Notes: generated from the sequence alone by a model not told the origin. A stretch of DNA of 64,000 bases from Limnanthes douglasii subsp. nivea (GCA_036936605.1 JAUPFV010000005.1:7090345-7154344); one strand, 5' to 3'; counted from the first letter of the stretch, positions 49,239-61,014 are shown. Numbers and translations are program-made.

Positions 49239-49804
49239 GATTTTTTTTATAATATTAAAATCTTCAAAGCTTAAAAAATTAATGCCAAATTTATCACCAG
49301 TAAATGATATTATTTTAGTCAATTTTTCTTTTAAAAAGTAAAAAATATAATATAAATGCTCTAAATATTTGAGTAATGTGGATTGAAGTTGAACAACCAA
49401 TGTATATACTTTTAAGATATCTATCTGTTCAACGGTCTGTGGTTGGATTTTTATGTTTTATTGACTTGCATTATTAGTGACGAGTCAATACTTCTGCTCT
49501 ATTTTAATTATAATTGTTAGTGGTCGGATTATATTTAGCTAGAAATCTTTCTGTCTCTATTTGGGACATTCAAACATGACAAGAACAGTCCAACAACCAA
49601 ACTAGAATATAATGTTTACTGATTTGGTAGTTGGAAATTTTTTGGTATTGCGGGAGTATAATATATTATGAAAATTCGATTTCTACATAAACTAAGATTC
49701 TATGTTAATGGTGATTATAAGAATGCTACTTTCTATTATTGGTAATTTATTGGTTATATTCATGTCTAGTTGTCTTTTCAAGACGCAAATATTTATGAAT
49801 ACAT

Positions 49805-49812
49805 TATATATA

Positions 49813-49850
<38 letters not shown>
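49805..49850. repeat. TA microsatellite
   Basis: A run of alternating T and A with one AATTA interruption. Confidence 0.9.
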
Positions 49851-49851
<1 letters not shown>

Positions 49852-50734
49852 TGAACTATTAAATATAATTTAAAAAATTAATATGTTTTAATATATGCAA
49901 GATTTAACTTACAACGTATAATTGATTATGTTGCTATTGAAATAACCGATTTATTAGTTTTATTTGGATCAATAAGTTGTTTTTTGTCGTGGTAACCGGA
50001 GCTCCGTTAAATATTCAATTTAAATATTTTATTGTTTTTTAATTTAGGGTAGAAATATGAACACTTAGGATATTGTTGCGAAATCTAATAAAAAGATTAT
50101 AACTACAAAACTTTTAATATATTATATGTGAGACGTTTAGTATGCACGATGCAAAAACCAAATATAACTTATTTACATAAAACTTGACTTACGACAGATA
50201 ACACTAATTACTTCGTCAATGCAACGATGAATTATGATTTATTTTGATGTCGTGGTAGCAAAATTTACGTAGAATATTGATTTCATATGTTTGTTCTTAC
50301 CATTTTCCAACCGAGATTAGGAATATAAAATTATAAAATCATGTCTGCGAAATCTAATGTATTATAATGTGAAATCTTATTAATATTACCTATAGAAACT
50401 TGTAATATGTATTGATGTGAAACATTGAAGATAATGATACATGCGAAACTTACGTGACAAAGAAATAATTTTTGGAAACCTTAACATACTTTCGTGTCTT
50501 TGATCATATTATATTATGGATGAGGTCGATAGACCGCGTATCAGGCGGGTCAATCGAATTAACTTGGGTAGAGGAAAATCCGTTACTTATGTATAGGCGA
50601 AACCAATATATAACACTAATCTTGATCTAGTCATGTGATCGTCACATGTTCAACTCCAAAATACAAGTGCTACGATACCTGAACCGGGCACTGGACCTAC
50701 TAAAAAAAAAGCATTTCCATCTTTTCACTTCAAT

Positions 50735-50925
50735 GTGTTTGGTCTCGCATCTCTCTACTTCATCATGCCGGGTCTGACATCTATCCATTTCATAATGCAT
50801 GTTATCTCATCTTTCCACTCGATCATGGTCTCACATCTATGCACTTCATCATGCGTGGCCTCACACCTCTTCACTAAATCATGCGTGGTCTCCCATCCCT
50901 CTGTTACATCATACGAGATGAGGTA
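50735..50925. repeat. degenerate ~30-bp minisatellite
   Basis: About six imperfect units share CTCxCATCT, a CACTTCATCATG-like part and GTGGTCT. They contain alternating CATC and TTCA words. Confidence 0.6.
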
Positions 50926-51522
50926 AAACGAAGGTGTGACGATTTTTCTTCTTCTAACCGTTTAGAAAATATCATCTCTAGATCTCGTGTTTAACGTTTT
51001 AAAAAATCAAAGTTATGGTATTTTTAGATTTTTTTTCTAAATTTTGACTTAAAAGATACATATTCTTTTTTAAAAGTATATATACTTTTTTTAAAAATAA
51101 ACTTTTAATTTAAAAAAAAAACAGTTATCTCGTTATCAAATATTATTGGAGAATTAGAGATTTGAGTTTGAAATAAATAAAAAAGACTTAGATATTAAAC
51201 ACATTATAGTCGTACTTAAAAAAGCCAAACGATAATAAAGTTTTGTTTTATTTAAAAGGTATAATGGTAATTGGTAATAGCGTCGGACCACGTTATCAGG
51301 CAGATAGAAACAAAATTTAATATTGACTATAAAGAACTTATCCCTTAAAACTATAAATTCAATTTTCTGTATTTTTGTGTAATCTTCTCTTTGCAATTAT
51401 TCACTTTTCTTACAATGTCACTACCCACCCAATTTTGATATTATATCTCTATAACATAATTATGATTTTATAATTTACTAGTATTTATGTAAGAACTGTC
51501 TACTGAAAACATAGGAGTTAAA

Positions 51523-54500
51523 ATGGCAACCATCGGGCAACAAAAGCTCGGCCACGAAATGAATGACCCCCTTGAAGCAGACGGAGGAATCAAAGTCTTG
51601 GATTCTGGCCACAACCGCGGTGGTTGGATTACCTTCCCTTTCATGATGGGTCAGTTTTTCTCTCTCTTTCTTGCTAAAGAAGTAACATGAGTACTGAAAA
51701 TATATTATTAACTTCATTCGGTTTCTGCTTATACAATAATCTCCAGCGACGTTGTTTTGCTTGACACTTGCTTCTTGGGGATGGTTAATAAACCTGGTTG
51801 TATATCTCATCGAAGAGTTCAATGTGAAACGCATCACGGCTGCTCAGGTCTCAAATGTGGTCTACGGTTGTATCAGTCTGTTTCCAGTTCTAGGAGCAAT
51901 TGTCTCCGACTCTTTCGTCGGCTCTTTTGTGGTCATCTCAGTTTCTTCGTTTGTTTCTTTATTGGTAATATCTTCACTTGCACGTTTCTATGATCATTTG
52001 TCTCAACTACATTTGTTTACCTACTAGGCATGACTAAACACTATATTGGAAAACAATCACTAACTTATTTACGTAATCTAGTAATTGGACTTTCATAATC
52101 TTGACGACGAGCTCCTGTCGACATTTTTATGCTGTGTTGCTAAGTAATATGCCACTTTCCAGCTAGAAATTTTAAGTAACACTACTAGAGATGAATGATC
52201 TTAGCTTTTTCGTCAAGGTTGGGAGCTTGATATGAGCTTTGTAAATATTTCATCGTAAGAGAAAAAACTTTGTAGGCTTCCCACTGAGTAGAAGATTTTA
52301 CCAAAGCCTTTTTCTCTCGTAGTGCCTCGTAGAAATGTCGCGAGAACATCAACTTGGAAAGAAATTTAAGTCTTAACGCTTGACAAAAAACAACTTTGTC
52401 TATGGCAGGGGATTTGTTTGTTAGTCTTAACATCATCACTCGATTCATTGAGACCTCAAGACTGTGAGACCGGATCCATCCTCTGCAGGACTCCAACAAA
52501 AGCTCAGTTCACAGTCCTATACACAGCTGTAGCACTAGCCTGTGTTGGATCAGGTGGGACACGGTTTACGTTATCAACAGCAGGAGCAAATCAATTCGAT
52601 AAACCAAAGGAACAAACAGTTTACTTCGGGTGGTTCTTCTTTGTTACCTATGTGGCATCCGTGCTAGGTGCCACGGTCATTGCCTATGTCGAGGATAGTA
52701 TTAGTTGGAGAGCTGGTTTTGGGATATCTCTTGCTGCCAATTTAGTTGGCTGTGTTATTTTCTTGTTGGGAAAACGGTTCTACAGACATGATAAACCGCA
52801 GGGAAGTCCCTTTACAGGTTTGGTTCGTGTCGCTGTTTCGTCTATTCGGAAAAGGAAGGTCCTGCTCTCATCAAGGAAAGAAGACTATTACTACAATCTC
52901 AATCAAACCTTGAAAGGTCGCACTACCGAACCTACGAAGAACTTAAGGTAAACAAAATATCTTGATTACATTAGCTTTTGGGCAAAGTTTGGCTTTAAAC
53001 AGTAATTCGTCCATGAACTATCGACTTTGGTGACAAATAGTGACTGGACTTTCAAAAGTCCGTTGATAGTCCCTGGACTATTCAGTTTGGATAAAGTTAG
53101 TCTGATGTGTATGTTTATTAAGAGGACTATCAAAAATAGAAACTCAAATGACTAAATTTATCGAAAATGAATAGTTGAGAGACTATCTGTCACAATAATC
53201 AATAATTGATAGTCAACACATGTAAGAGGATTAACTTTATTCAAACTGTATAGTACAGAGACTACGAGCGGACTTTTGAAAGTCCATGTACTATCTGTCG
53301 CCAAAGACGATAGTACAGGCACGAGTTACTGTTCAAAACCGGCAAAGTTTAATAATCTTAAGCTAGATGATTTTGGAAAAGCATGAGTAAAACTTACACT
53401 TATGTGTGTCTTGAACTAGATATCTAGTGGTCCTAAAGCAAGTAGAAAGAGAGAACTTGTTTTGGTTGACCATCATTAGTGTCACCCAGGGACAAGTTGC
53501 ACCAAATTATCACTCTCTACTCAATCAACTGATGCTTGCTTGTGAAGCCTCCATGATGTCGATAGATGTCCCCACTTTGACCTTTATACTCAAAGTTATA
53601 GAAATGATTTGTATCTTCTTAGTGTCCGAATCGATCCAAGCCAAATATATAAGCTATTCGATCTCCGCTCGTGCGAAAAAAACGCGGTTCAGAGATTTTT
53701 TATGGTTTAGAATCAACTAAAGTTAGAGTTTGGCCCGAAACTTTTTCAAATATCCTGGCTCGTCTCAAGCTGAGCTGGGGTATAAAAAAACATTCAAGTG
53801 TCTAATTATCTTATATAACATAAATCAGTAAATTTAATTTAGTTTTTATATTTTCTAAACGGAAGTTAGAGTCGAACCTAATCGAACTCAAACTTAATCT
53901 AAATGTGTTGCATATTTTAATAGAATCAGATTGCCCAGTCGACCAAATATATTATGGTTGGAAAATGCATAGGGCATGCTTGCTAGATTAATTGGGTCAA
54001 AGGACGGAACCTGATTAGGGTCGAGCCCCGGTTTTGGAGATACATGCAAACGGTTGATTGTTTTGTTGACAGTTTGCATGTTGGCTTGGTAACTTTTTCG
54101 AAATATATGTTGTTTTTTGTTCCGAAAGATGACCAATAAATTCATTCACAAAGTTAAAAACAAATTTTAATTTTATCTGATTGAGACTTTTGAAAAACCA
54201 TAAAAAAATATTTCAATATGAAATTGTCTATAATAAGAGTGCGTTCAAATTTGACTCATAAAAATAATTCAAACCTATACGAAAGGCACAAACTCGAGCT
54301 TGAAAGTTATTGAATCAATTTGAAGTATTTGTTCATAAGCCACCCTTATTTCTAACTAGGGTCGAGCCCTATTTCTAACTAGAGTCGAGGTATAAATTTC
54401 ATCCTATAAAGGATTCCAATCTCATAGGGTTAAGATAGAAAATAATTGAGTGTATATAATTGTGAATTCCAATCTCACAGGGTTAAGATTGAAAATAATT

Positions 54501-55810
54501 GAGTGTATATAATTGTGAATTCCAATCTCAACTAGTGAGAGGTTTTTCTGGAGTACATCCAAAGAGCAAATCCGTGAGGACCGTTAGGTCCAAATCGGAT
54601 AATATCTTCCTCTGTGAGGCCCGTTTTGCATTCCATACCTGTGACCAGTGCTCCTATATTCAACCAACAGATATTTTGAAGTTTGAGATTATTTAGGTGG
54701 AGTGAGTAAGACTTTTACATTATTATTTCTATAGGCTGTGGCTTTAGCAATAGTGATAACATTAAAGTTTCATAGTTGCCTGAGTGGAGCCTCCTTGGCA
54801 CTCACAGGATGTGGCTTGAGCAATTACCGATGGTATTTAAGCTTCATAGTTGCCTGAGTGGAACCTACACGGCAACGTTTTGTTTGTAGCAGACTATCTT
54901 CTCATCATAAAGTAGAAAACCTTTTAGCATGAGGAATTGTGAAAGTGACAATCACTATATTCGATACAGGTTCCTGAACCGTGCTGCGCTATTAACAGAA
55001 GGCGACACTCAACCAGACGGCTCAATCGCTAAACCATGGAGGCTATGCACCGTGCAACAAGTCGAAGATCTAAAATGCCTTCTTAAAATATTGCCTATAT
55101 GGTCGACGAGTATATTCCTAGCCACCCCCGCCGCAATCCAATTAAATTTAACCGTTCTCCAAGCTCTAGCCATGGACCGCCACCTCGGCTCTCACTTCCA
55201 AATCCCAGCCGGGTCTATGCAAGTAGTACTCTTGTTATCAACTTGCATCACTTTAACCCCAATAGACAAAATAATACTTCCCTTGTCGCACAAGCTAACT
55301 CGACGTGCCCCAACCCTTCTCCAACGAATCGGCGTAGGCCATGTGTTTGGGATCCTAAGCATGGCTGTCTCGGCCATCGTTGAATCAAAGCGTCTTAAGT
55401 TAGTACATGATCTTAATCTTCAAAACCAGCCTAATTCTGTAGCTCCAATGTTAGCCTTGTGGTTGTTTCCGCAGCTGATTCTCGTGGGTATTAGTGAAGC
55501 CTTTTCTTTTCCAGGCAACGTTGCTTTCTTTTATAGAGAGTTTCCCCTAGCTTTACGTAGCACCGCGACTTCAGTTACTTCGTTGATAATTGGTATAGCT
55601 TTCTATTTATGCGCGGCTTTGATTGATTTAGCGCAAAGGGAGACTAATTGGTTGCCGGATGATATAAACCTCGGTAGGATGGATTATTTGTATTGGACTT
55701 TGGCCGTCATAGCAGTTCTGAATTTCGGGTATTTTATTGTTTGTGCTTGTTTTTACAAGTATGGAGATCTTTCTGAGCCTGAGAATGAAGTTTCTAGCGC
55801 AAAAGAATGA
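51523..55810 (+). CDS. NPF2: NPF2 / nitrate-excretion-type transporter, gene E
   Basis: Four exons: 51523-51649, 51747-51964, 52409-52947 and 54970-55810, 574 residues. The exon 2 and 3 lengths are identical to those of the other cluster genes. NAXT-clade signatures are complete: NRGGWITFPFMM, VYLIEEFNVKRITAAQ, GGTRFTLSTAGANQ, GKRFYRHDKPQGSPF and FLNRAALL. The ExxER motif is absent. It is more distant from A, B and D than B is from D, so it split earlier. Intron 3 is 2.0 kb because it contains a 350-bp MITE and tandem repeats. The gene is separated from the other four by 17 kb of LINE and duplicated repeat DNA. The role is as for gene A: anion facilitator at the plasma membrane, substrate unproven. 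Confidence 0.92.
52991..53340. mobile_element. Mutator-type MITE in intron 3 of gene E
   Basis: This 350-bp element has terminal inverted repeats of about 105 bp. The ends read GGCTTTAAACAGTAA and, in reverse complement, GGTTTTGAACAGTAA. A perfect 10-bp TSD GGCAAAGTTT flanks it (52981-52990 and 53341-53350). Long TIRs and a 9-10-bp TSD are typical of Mutator-like elements. It has no coding capacity. Confidence 0.93.
54411..54540. repeat. 53-bp tandem repeat in intron 3 of gene E
   Basis: ATTCCAATCTCA starts at 54413, 54466 and 54519 (period 53). Units include GGGTTAAGAT and AATTGAGTGTATATAATTG. Confidence 0.9.
54737..54882. repeat. 73-bp tandem duplication in intron 3 of gene E
   Basis: Two diverged copies start at 54737 and 54810 (TGTGGCTT). 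Both contain TTCATAGTTGCCTGAGTGGA. Confidence 0.8.
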
Positions 55811-56408
55811 TATGCTGCTTTGGTGTATTTGTCACATACTATTAGAGGTTATATGTGTCTTGTAACCTGAAATCTTAGAAATAAGTAGACAACCTATATT
55901 TATATGTATGATGTAATCAGTTTTTAAATTCCTTGATCTTGCAAGTGTAGTTAGGATGCAAAGCCTCTAATAAACTTACTACAGCATTAATGACACAATA
56001 TTAAGTCTGACTTGCAAATTGTATGATTTATTCAGACTTGTTGGGTATTGAGTGAAATAGTTTTGAAGTTTAAAAAAATGTTTTTGAAGGTCAAAATTCA
56101 TGATTTTTTTTTAAAAGCTTTTTTGTTAGAAAAAACATCAATTTACTTCGCCCTTAGGCCGTAATATAACTGAAGAGAGAGAGAAAATGCATCCTTTTAT
56201 TTAGAAAAGGATAGTTACCAACAAAAATATAAAGCACTTGGAGGATTTGTATAGACAAATTAAAATACATAAATTCTGGTGTAACAACGAATATAAATTC
56301 TGGTGTAACAACGAATAGAACATAAAAAAGCTGAAAACAAATGTTCTTCACTAACATTACAGTCTAATATCAATAGAATTCAATACATTACATTAAACAT
56401 GAATCAGG
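55811..56408. other. 3' flank of gene E
   Basis: The first 150 bases are probably 3'UTR. Otherwise AT-rich, with a 25-bp direct repeat built on AAATTCTGGTGTAACAACGA near 56272 and 56297. No gene is seen. Confidence 0.55.
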
Positions 56409-57540
56409 ATGATATTATTGTCACGAAAGTATTATCTAACGGAAAATTTACACTCAAACAAACATGTAATGAAATTAGGGATAAAGATAAAAAAATCTAA
56501 CATCCTAATGAAACTTTTGAATAACATTACTTTAAAGAAGTGTTCATTTAATCTTTGGAGGGTTCTTAATAATCTTATCTCAGCAGATTCAATCCTCCAA
56601 CGTAAGGGTTTTTACCTACCTTTAGTGTGTCAAAGCTATCAAATTCCTGAAACAATAGATCATCTTTTGGGTTCATGCTAGAATTCGTGGATAGTTTGGA
56701 AACATTTTGCTAGCCTATTTGGGATTATCATAAGGAATAACATGATTATCAAACACATTATTCAATCTGGTTTATTCCTCTCCTAAAGTTGTTCACATTA
56801 GAACAATTTTGCCGCTAATAATAAATTGGCCAATATGGACAGTCATGAACAAATCAAAGCATGAAAATATAAAATCTTATCCTAAAAACATTATAAATAA
56901 TATTATATACATATTAAGAACCCGGATTACACAAACATTATAAAAAATCAGCATTGGGAAGGAGATATTAAATCTGGTAGAGAACTACAATGTTTTAACC
57001 ATTTACAAAATAAAAAACAATGTCTATAGATTAAATGGCATCCCCCATCTTTAAATAGACTTAAACTAAATTGTGATGGCTCAACATAATGGTGAATCTA
57101 GCACTGGTTTTATGTTACGTAATGCTAATTGTGATTTGATTTAGATCATAGGTAAGCTAATAGGTAAAAAATCATCCCTAGTTGCTGAGACTAGAAAATT
57201 ACTATATGGATTATTTCTTTTAAGAAAAATGGATACAAAGAGGTTGATATAGAGATTGATTCATTGATTCTGTTTGACATACTTGGTTATGGAACTTCCC
57301 CTTGGTATTTAAACTCAATCACAAAATGTTGCAGAAACTTGATAACTTCTAGTATGATAATTAAGCATGTTTGTAAAGAACATAATATTTTGCTGAATGG
57401 GTAGCCAAACACACTATCAAACATCACTCTAACTGCCAATTTACAGTCACCAACTGTCATGCTTCTCTCAGTGCAATACGAATGTTAGAAAGTATTGACA
57501 CTAGATATTTAAGAATATAAGATGATTGAAGCTAATGTGC
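56409..57540 (+). mobile_element. LINE 3' fragment (zf-RVT and RNase H remnants)
   Basis: Pieces of the C-terminal part of a plant L1 ORF2 appear in order. KFTLKQTCNEIRDK is followed by the zinc-binding region FNLWRVLNNLISADSILQRKG and ETIDHLLGSC (about 56550-56680). An RNase H start LKLNCDGS lies at about 57060, and NCHASLSAIRMLES near 57455-57495. Stops and frameshifts are many. It resembles the 3' end of the 35.6-39.6 kb LINE (SIFRAILLLESLN), so they may be one family. Confidence 0.75.
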
Positions 57541-57780
57541 TAGCAAGATATACCTTGACCATTATTTTTGTTAAATTTTACATGTATAACTAAACAAGAA
57601 TAAGAGGATGGAAGACCAAGAAAAAAGTAAGGAAATAAACGCAAAGAAAGAAGACAAGAGCTAAGAAATAATTCAAGGAAACCAATCCCAAACAGCAGCT
57701 CACTGCATACTCTATGAAGATCAACTTAACATATTATTCACAAGGAAGCTATATTGTGGATCAAGTCAAGGCTAGAGAAG
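57541..57780. other. spacer, no gene seen
   Basis: A-rich sequence between the LINE fragment and the SINE. Confidence 0.4.
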
Positions 57781-57795
57781 TCTAATTTACTCTTT

Positions 57796-58002
57796 TTTTA
57801 CTTTTTTTTCGGAGAGAACCCGCAACCGCTACTCAGAGTGCAATGAGTGCGCATAGGGTAAACCCTCAGTCTGACGCGATAGCCTGCAAACCAACGCCAG
57901 AAGGTAAACCACACAAGGTGACAGGCTCAGCCGAGAAATCGTATGTAGAGGGACTCGAACTCATGCCCTTTGGTCACAAACATGCCATACTCAACCAACT
58001 CA
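57796..58002 (-). mobile_element. tRNA-derived SINE, copy 2 (5'-truncated)
   Basis: Same family as the SINE at 48320, in the opposite orientation. It is flanked by a 15-bp TSD TCTAATTTACTCTTT (57781-57795 and 58003-58017). The head lacks the first bases of the tRNA-like part, so the A box is incomplete. The B box survives (plus strand GGGACTCGAAC near 57952). The tail is an A run on the minus strand next to the left TSD. Confidence 0.92.
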
Positions 58003-58137
58003 TCTAATTTACTCTTTATTCATTCAAGATCATGTAATTTACATTTTAGTATGACTTCTATATAGTTACAATACTGTAACACTTTTTTTATTAATAATTT
58101 TTTTTTTAATTCTAGTTGAAAAAAAAGATATATAAAG

Positions 58138-58429
58138 TGATAAGGAAATATATTCTTTAAGGACCTAAATGTAATTAGTAAGGACTTAATTGATAAGTTC
58201 TATTAATATAGAGTAAAATTAGGCCTTATAAGAAATATAGGGACTAAACTGTAAATATCTCTCAATGTAACCGCTCTTGTAACTAACACACTAGGCCTAT
58301 TTAAAGAGGCTGGGGAGGTTGATTACGCCTATGAAATAATCAGAAGCGAAAGATCATATTCACTACCAAATATTCATTCTGTTGATTCTTGTATTCTCAA
58401 TCTTCTCAATTCGACTTTTATTCTTACCA
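58138..58429 (+). repeat. 5' LTR of Tat element 2
   Basis: The boundaries are inferred: the start TGATAAGGAA matches the start of the other Tat element's LTR, and the end TTACCA is followed by the PBS. A TATTTAAA box lies at about 58299. With only one LTR in view and no TSD visible, the left edge is less certain. Confidence 0.7.
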
Positions 58430-58430
58430 A

Positions 58431-58450
58431 ATTGGCGCTAGAAGGAGGGG
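58431..58450 (+). other. primer binding site of Tat element 2
   Basis: TGGCGCTAGAAGGAGGGGG follows the LTR end by two to three bases. It is a TGGCGC-type site; I cannot assign the tRNA. Confidence 0.6.
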
Positions 58451-58539
58451 GCGAAGATACCTTGATCTATAGATAAAAAATCGAGTCTCGAATTTGTTCG
58501 TTTTCTGAAGAATTTTGTTTATATTTTTGCTGACCGGAG

Positions 58540-59718
58540 ATGAATTCGGAGGAAGGAGATAATCCACCTGTTCGAAAAGCTTTGGAGACGTTGAAATCTG
58601 ATCTGCAAGAGAAAGAGGCAGGTAAGTCAATTCCAATTCAATCAAACCAATTCGATTTCGAAGGAAAAATGAATGACATGATAAGAAAAGTGGCGGAGCT
58701 TGATGAATTTGTTAAAAAGAAGCAAAATAATAATGATGCTAGACTTAGATCTAAAATAGCAAGAGGTGATCAAGATGATCAGTCGGATCCGTCAAATGAC
58801 GACGGCGACGTTCGATATGTACAGCGTAAAATACATTTTGAGCGAAAAAAGGAGCATAGTGGAATAAAAAGAAAAGAAAAGTTGCAGAAGAGACAGTATG
58901 TGGACTCTAGTGATGAAGAGGATTTTGAAAATTCGGAGTCAGATGAAACACCGAGATACGAGCATTCTCGAGATCATTCAAGAGGAGGAGAATATGAGCT
59001 CCGGCCAGCTAAAATGTATAAAGAAGGAAGGCAAAAGAAGGAAAGGCGAGTATATTCACCTCGGAAGTATTCTCCTCGGAAGTATTCTCCTCAGAAATTT
59101 GAGGCTGAATCAAGTTTATATGCTACTGTGGCAATGAGGAATGAAGAACAGTTTGTTCAAGGAGTAGATTGGAGGGACTCACCATTGATTAGAGAGATTA
59201 GATCTGTGCCGCTTCCGAGGCGTTTCGATATTTCTAAAATTGACAAGTTTGATGGAACTCAAGATCCAGATGATCATATTGAACAATTCAAAAACTATAT
59301 GACTAATTTCGAAGACGATGATAAATTGGTTTCTAGAGCATTCTCTCATACATTCAAAGGAACTGCACTGAAATGGTACAACAAGATTCCTAAGGAGTCC
59401 ATTGCAAATTTTAGAGGCTTTTACACAGCTTTTCGAAGACAGTTTGTGGGAAGCAAAGAAATGAGAGCTAATGGAGACACGATAATACAATGTAAACAAG
59501 CTGTGGGAGAAAAGTTGAAAGATTATACCAAACGATTTGTGTCAACAAAAGCTGGGTTAGATGATTGTGAAGAGGTAGTGGCTATGGCAGCGTTTAGACA
59601 AGGATTGTTGCCAGGGGATTTAGCTGATGAGACTACGAGGCGTAGGGCATTAACATTTGGAGCACTCATGGCTCAGGTTGAAGATCAGATCAAAGTCGAA
59701 GAGTCTACGCGGGTTTGA
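58540..59718 (+). CDS. gag: Tat element 2 gag
   Basis: 392 residues from the first ATG after the PBS. The N-terminal half is charged and includes repeated SPRKY units (about 59056-59094). The gag domain shows KFDGTQDPDDHIEQF, AFSHTFKG and WYNKIP, matching the other element. It ends at TGA (59716-59718). The same frame reopens at once and continues into protease, so this stop is probably a mutation. Confidence 0.9.
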   Translation: MNSEEGDNPPVRKALETLKSDLQEKEAGKSIPIQSNQFDFEGKMNDMIRKVAELDEFVKKKQNNNDARLRSKIARGDQDDQSDPSNDDGDVRYVQRKIHFERKKEHSGIKRKEKLQKRQYVDSSDEEDFENSESDETPRYEHSRDHSRGGEYELRPAKMYKEGRQKKERRVYSPRKYSPRKYSPQKFEAESSLYATVAMRNEEQFVQGVDWRDSPLIREIRSVPLPRRFDISKIDKFDGTQDPDDHIEQFKNYMTNFEDDDKLVSRAFSHTFKGTALKWYNKIPKESIANFRGFYTAFRRQFVGSKEMRANGDTIIQCKQAVGEKLKDYTKRFVSTKAGLDDCEEVVAMAAFRQGLLPGDLADETTRRRALTFGALMAQVEDQIKVEESTRV

Positions 59719-59754
59719 GGAGGAGGTAGTACTGTTCAGAAAGGGAGTAGTCAA

Positions 59755-61002
59755 GTGAACACTTCGAATAATAACTCATCGCGCCCGAGGGGTAATCAAA
59801 ATGTGTCTAATCGAGGAGGTTCGAACTCATACCAAGGAGGTTCTTCGAGCTCATACCAAGGGGGTTCTAATCAGCACAACTTTAATAATCAACACCAGTT
59901 CAGATCCAGATCGAATGTGTGGGTAAGACCAGAGTATTATGCGGATTTGACTGAAAGTGTGGCTTCGATATATGAAAAAACCAGGGGAACAGTAAATTTC
60001 AGAAAGCCAGCAGCGATTAATAGGCCAAGAGAGGAGCGCAATAACAAGTTCTACAGGTATCATGATGATATTGGGCATGGTACAAATGATTGTATTGCTT
60101 TGAAGAAGGAGATGCAGATTTTGATAGAGAATAGAAAATTGTTGGAGTATGTCAAAAAGAATGCTAAAGCCACAACTCAAAAGGTGGGTAATCCTAATTC
60201 TAAGCAGGAAAGTGCACTGATGATTTTAGATGCTGCAGGTGATGAATTTGATGTAGCTTCGGAATATGTCGACCCAGACCCTAGTCGATTATTGTTGATG
60301 TCAGTTGATGAGCCGATGCGTAAGGGACGTGTTCGAGATTTGTGTGCGTTCTTTGAGTCACTGACAATATTCGGGGGATATTCGATGACTAATAACACTA
60401 ATAATTTGAGGAAAAGACATATAGTGAATTTAACGCATCAAATTGAGGGAGGAGCATCAGCACACCTAAGCAACAAGAAGGATGTCCCATTTATAATTTT
60501 CGATGGGGATGATTTGAGAGGAATTACTGGGCCACATGAAGATGCAGTGGTCATTGGAGCAGAAGTATGTGGGGTGGAAATTCGACGGGTATTAATTGAT
60601 ACTGGGAGCTCTGCTAATGTGTTGTTCAAATCAACATATAATAGATTAACTGCTCCGCCTCGGATAGAAAGGTCAGAGAGAACTATAATTGGGTTTACTG
60701 GCGCAACAGCAAATGTGGTAGGAGAGTTCGAAGGTGAAATTTCTTTGGGAAAAGGGCCTTTCAAAAAGAAAGTACAAGTACTTTTTATGGTGGTAGATTA
60801 TCCATCGAGCTACAATGCTATGTTTGGAAGGTCATGGCTGGCAAAAATGTATGCTATAGTTTCTACGGTTCATCAATGTTTGAAGTATGTAATCGGGGAT
60901 CGAGTCGGTGTAGTTCGAAGTGATCAAAAGGTGGCAAGAGAGTGTTACGCTGCTGCGTTTAGACTACGTGGAAAAAGTACTGATGATCCAATGGAGAATT
61001 AG
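59755..61002 (+). CDS. Tat element 2 gag tail and aspartic protease
   Basis: 415 residues in the same frame as gag. The N-terminus is Asn/Ser/Gly-rich with repeated SYQGGSS. The zinc-knuckle-like stretch has lost its first Cys (YRYHDDIGHGTNDC). The retropepsin site is IDTGSSANVLF, followed later by NAMFGRSWL. It ends at TAG (61000-61002) followed by CAG TTT, and the same frame continues open into RT. The other Tat element has a TAG at the homologous position. Confidence 0.9.
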   Translation: MNTSNNNSSRPRGNQNVSNRGGSNSYQGGSSSSYQGGSNQHNFNNQHQFRSRSNVWVRPEYYADLTESVASIYEKTRGTVNFRKPAAINRPREERNNKFYRYHDDIGHGTNDCIALKKEMQILIENRKLLEYVKKNAKATTQKVGNPNSKQESALMILDAAGDEFDVASEYVDPDPSRLLLMSVDEPMRKGRVRDLCAFFESLTIFGGYSMTNNTNNLRKRHIVNLTHQIEGGASAHLSNKKDVPFIIFDGDDLRGITGPHEDAVVIGAEVCGVEIRRVLIDTGSSANVLFKSTYNRLTAPPRIERSERTIIGFTGATANVVGEFEGEISLGKGPFKKKVQVLFMVVDYPSSYNAMFGRSWLAKMYAIVSTVHQCLKYVIGDRVGVVRSDQKVARECYAAAFRLRGKSTDDPMEN

Positions 61003-61014
61003 CAGTTTGGGGGG

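Larger units (their letters stand above)
49239..51522. other. AT-rich intergenic region upstream of gene E
   Basis: No gene is seen. It holds a TA microsatellite (49805-49850). A degenerate minisatellite with units like TCTCACATCTxTTCACTTCA (about 50735-50925) follows. The remainder is AT-rich. Confidence 0.6.

Noticed and set aside
53427..53720. 97-codon ORF in intron 3 of gene E
   Set aside because: It lies within an intron flanked by repeats, has no recognisable domain and has an ordinary length for chance ORFs.
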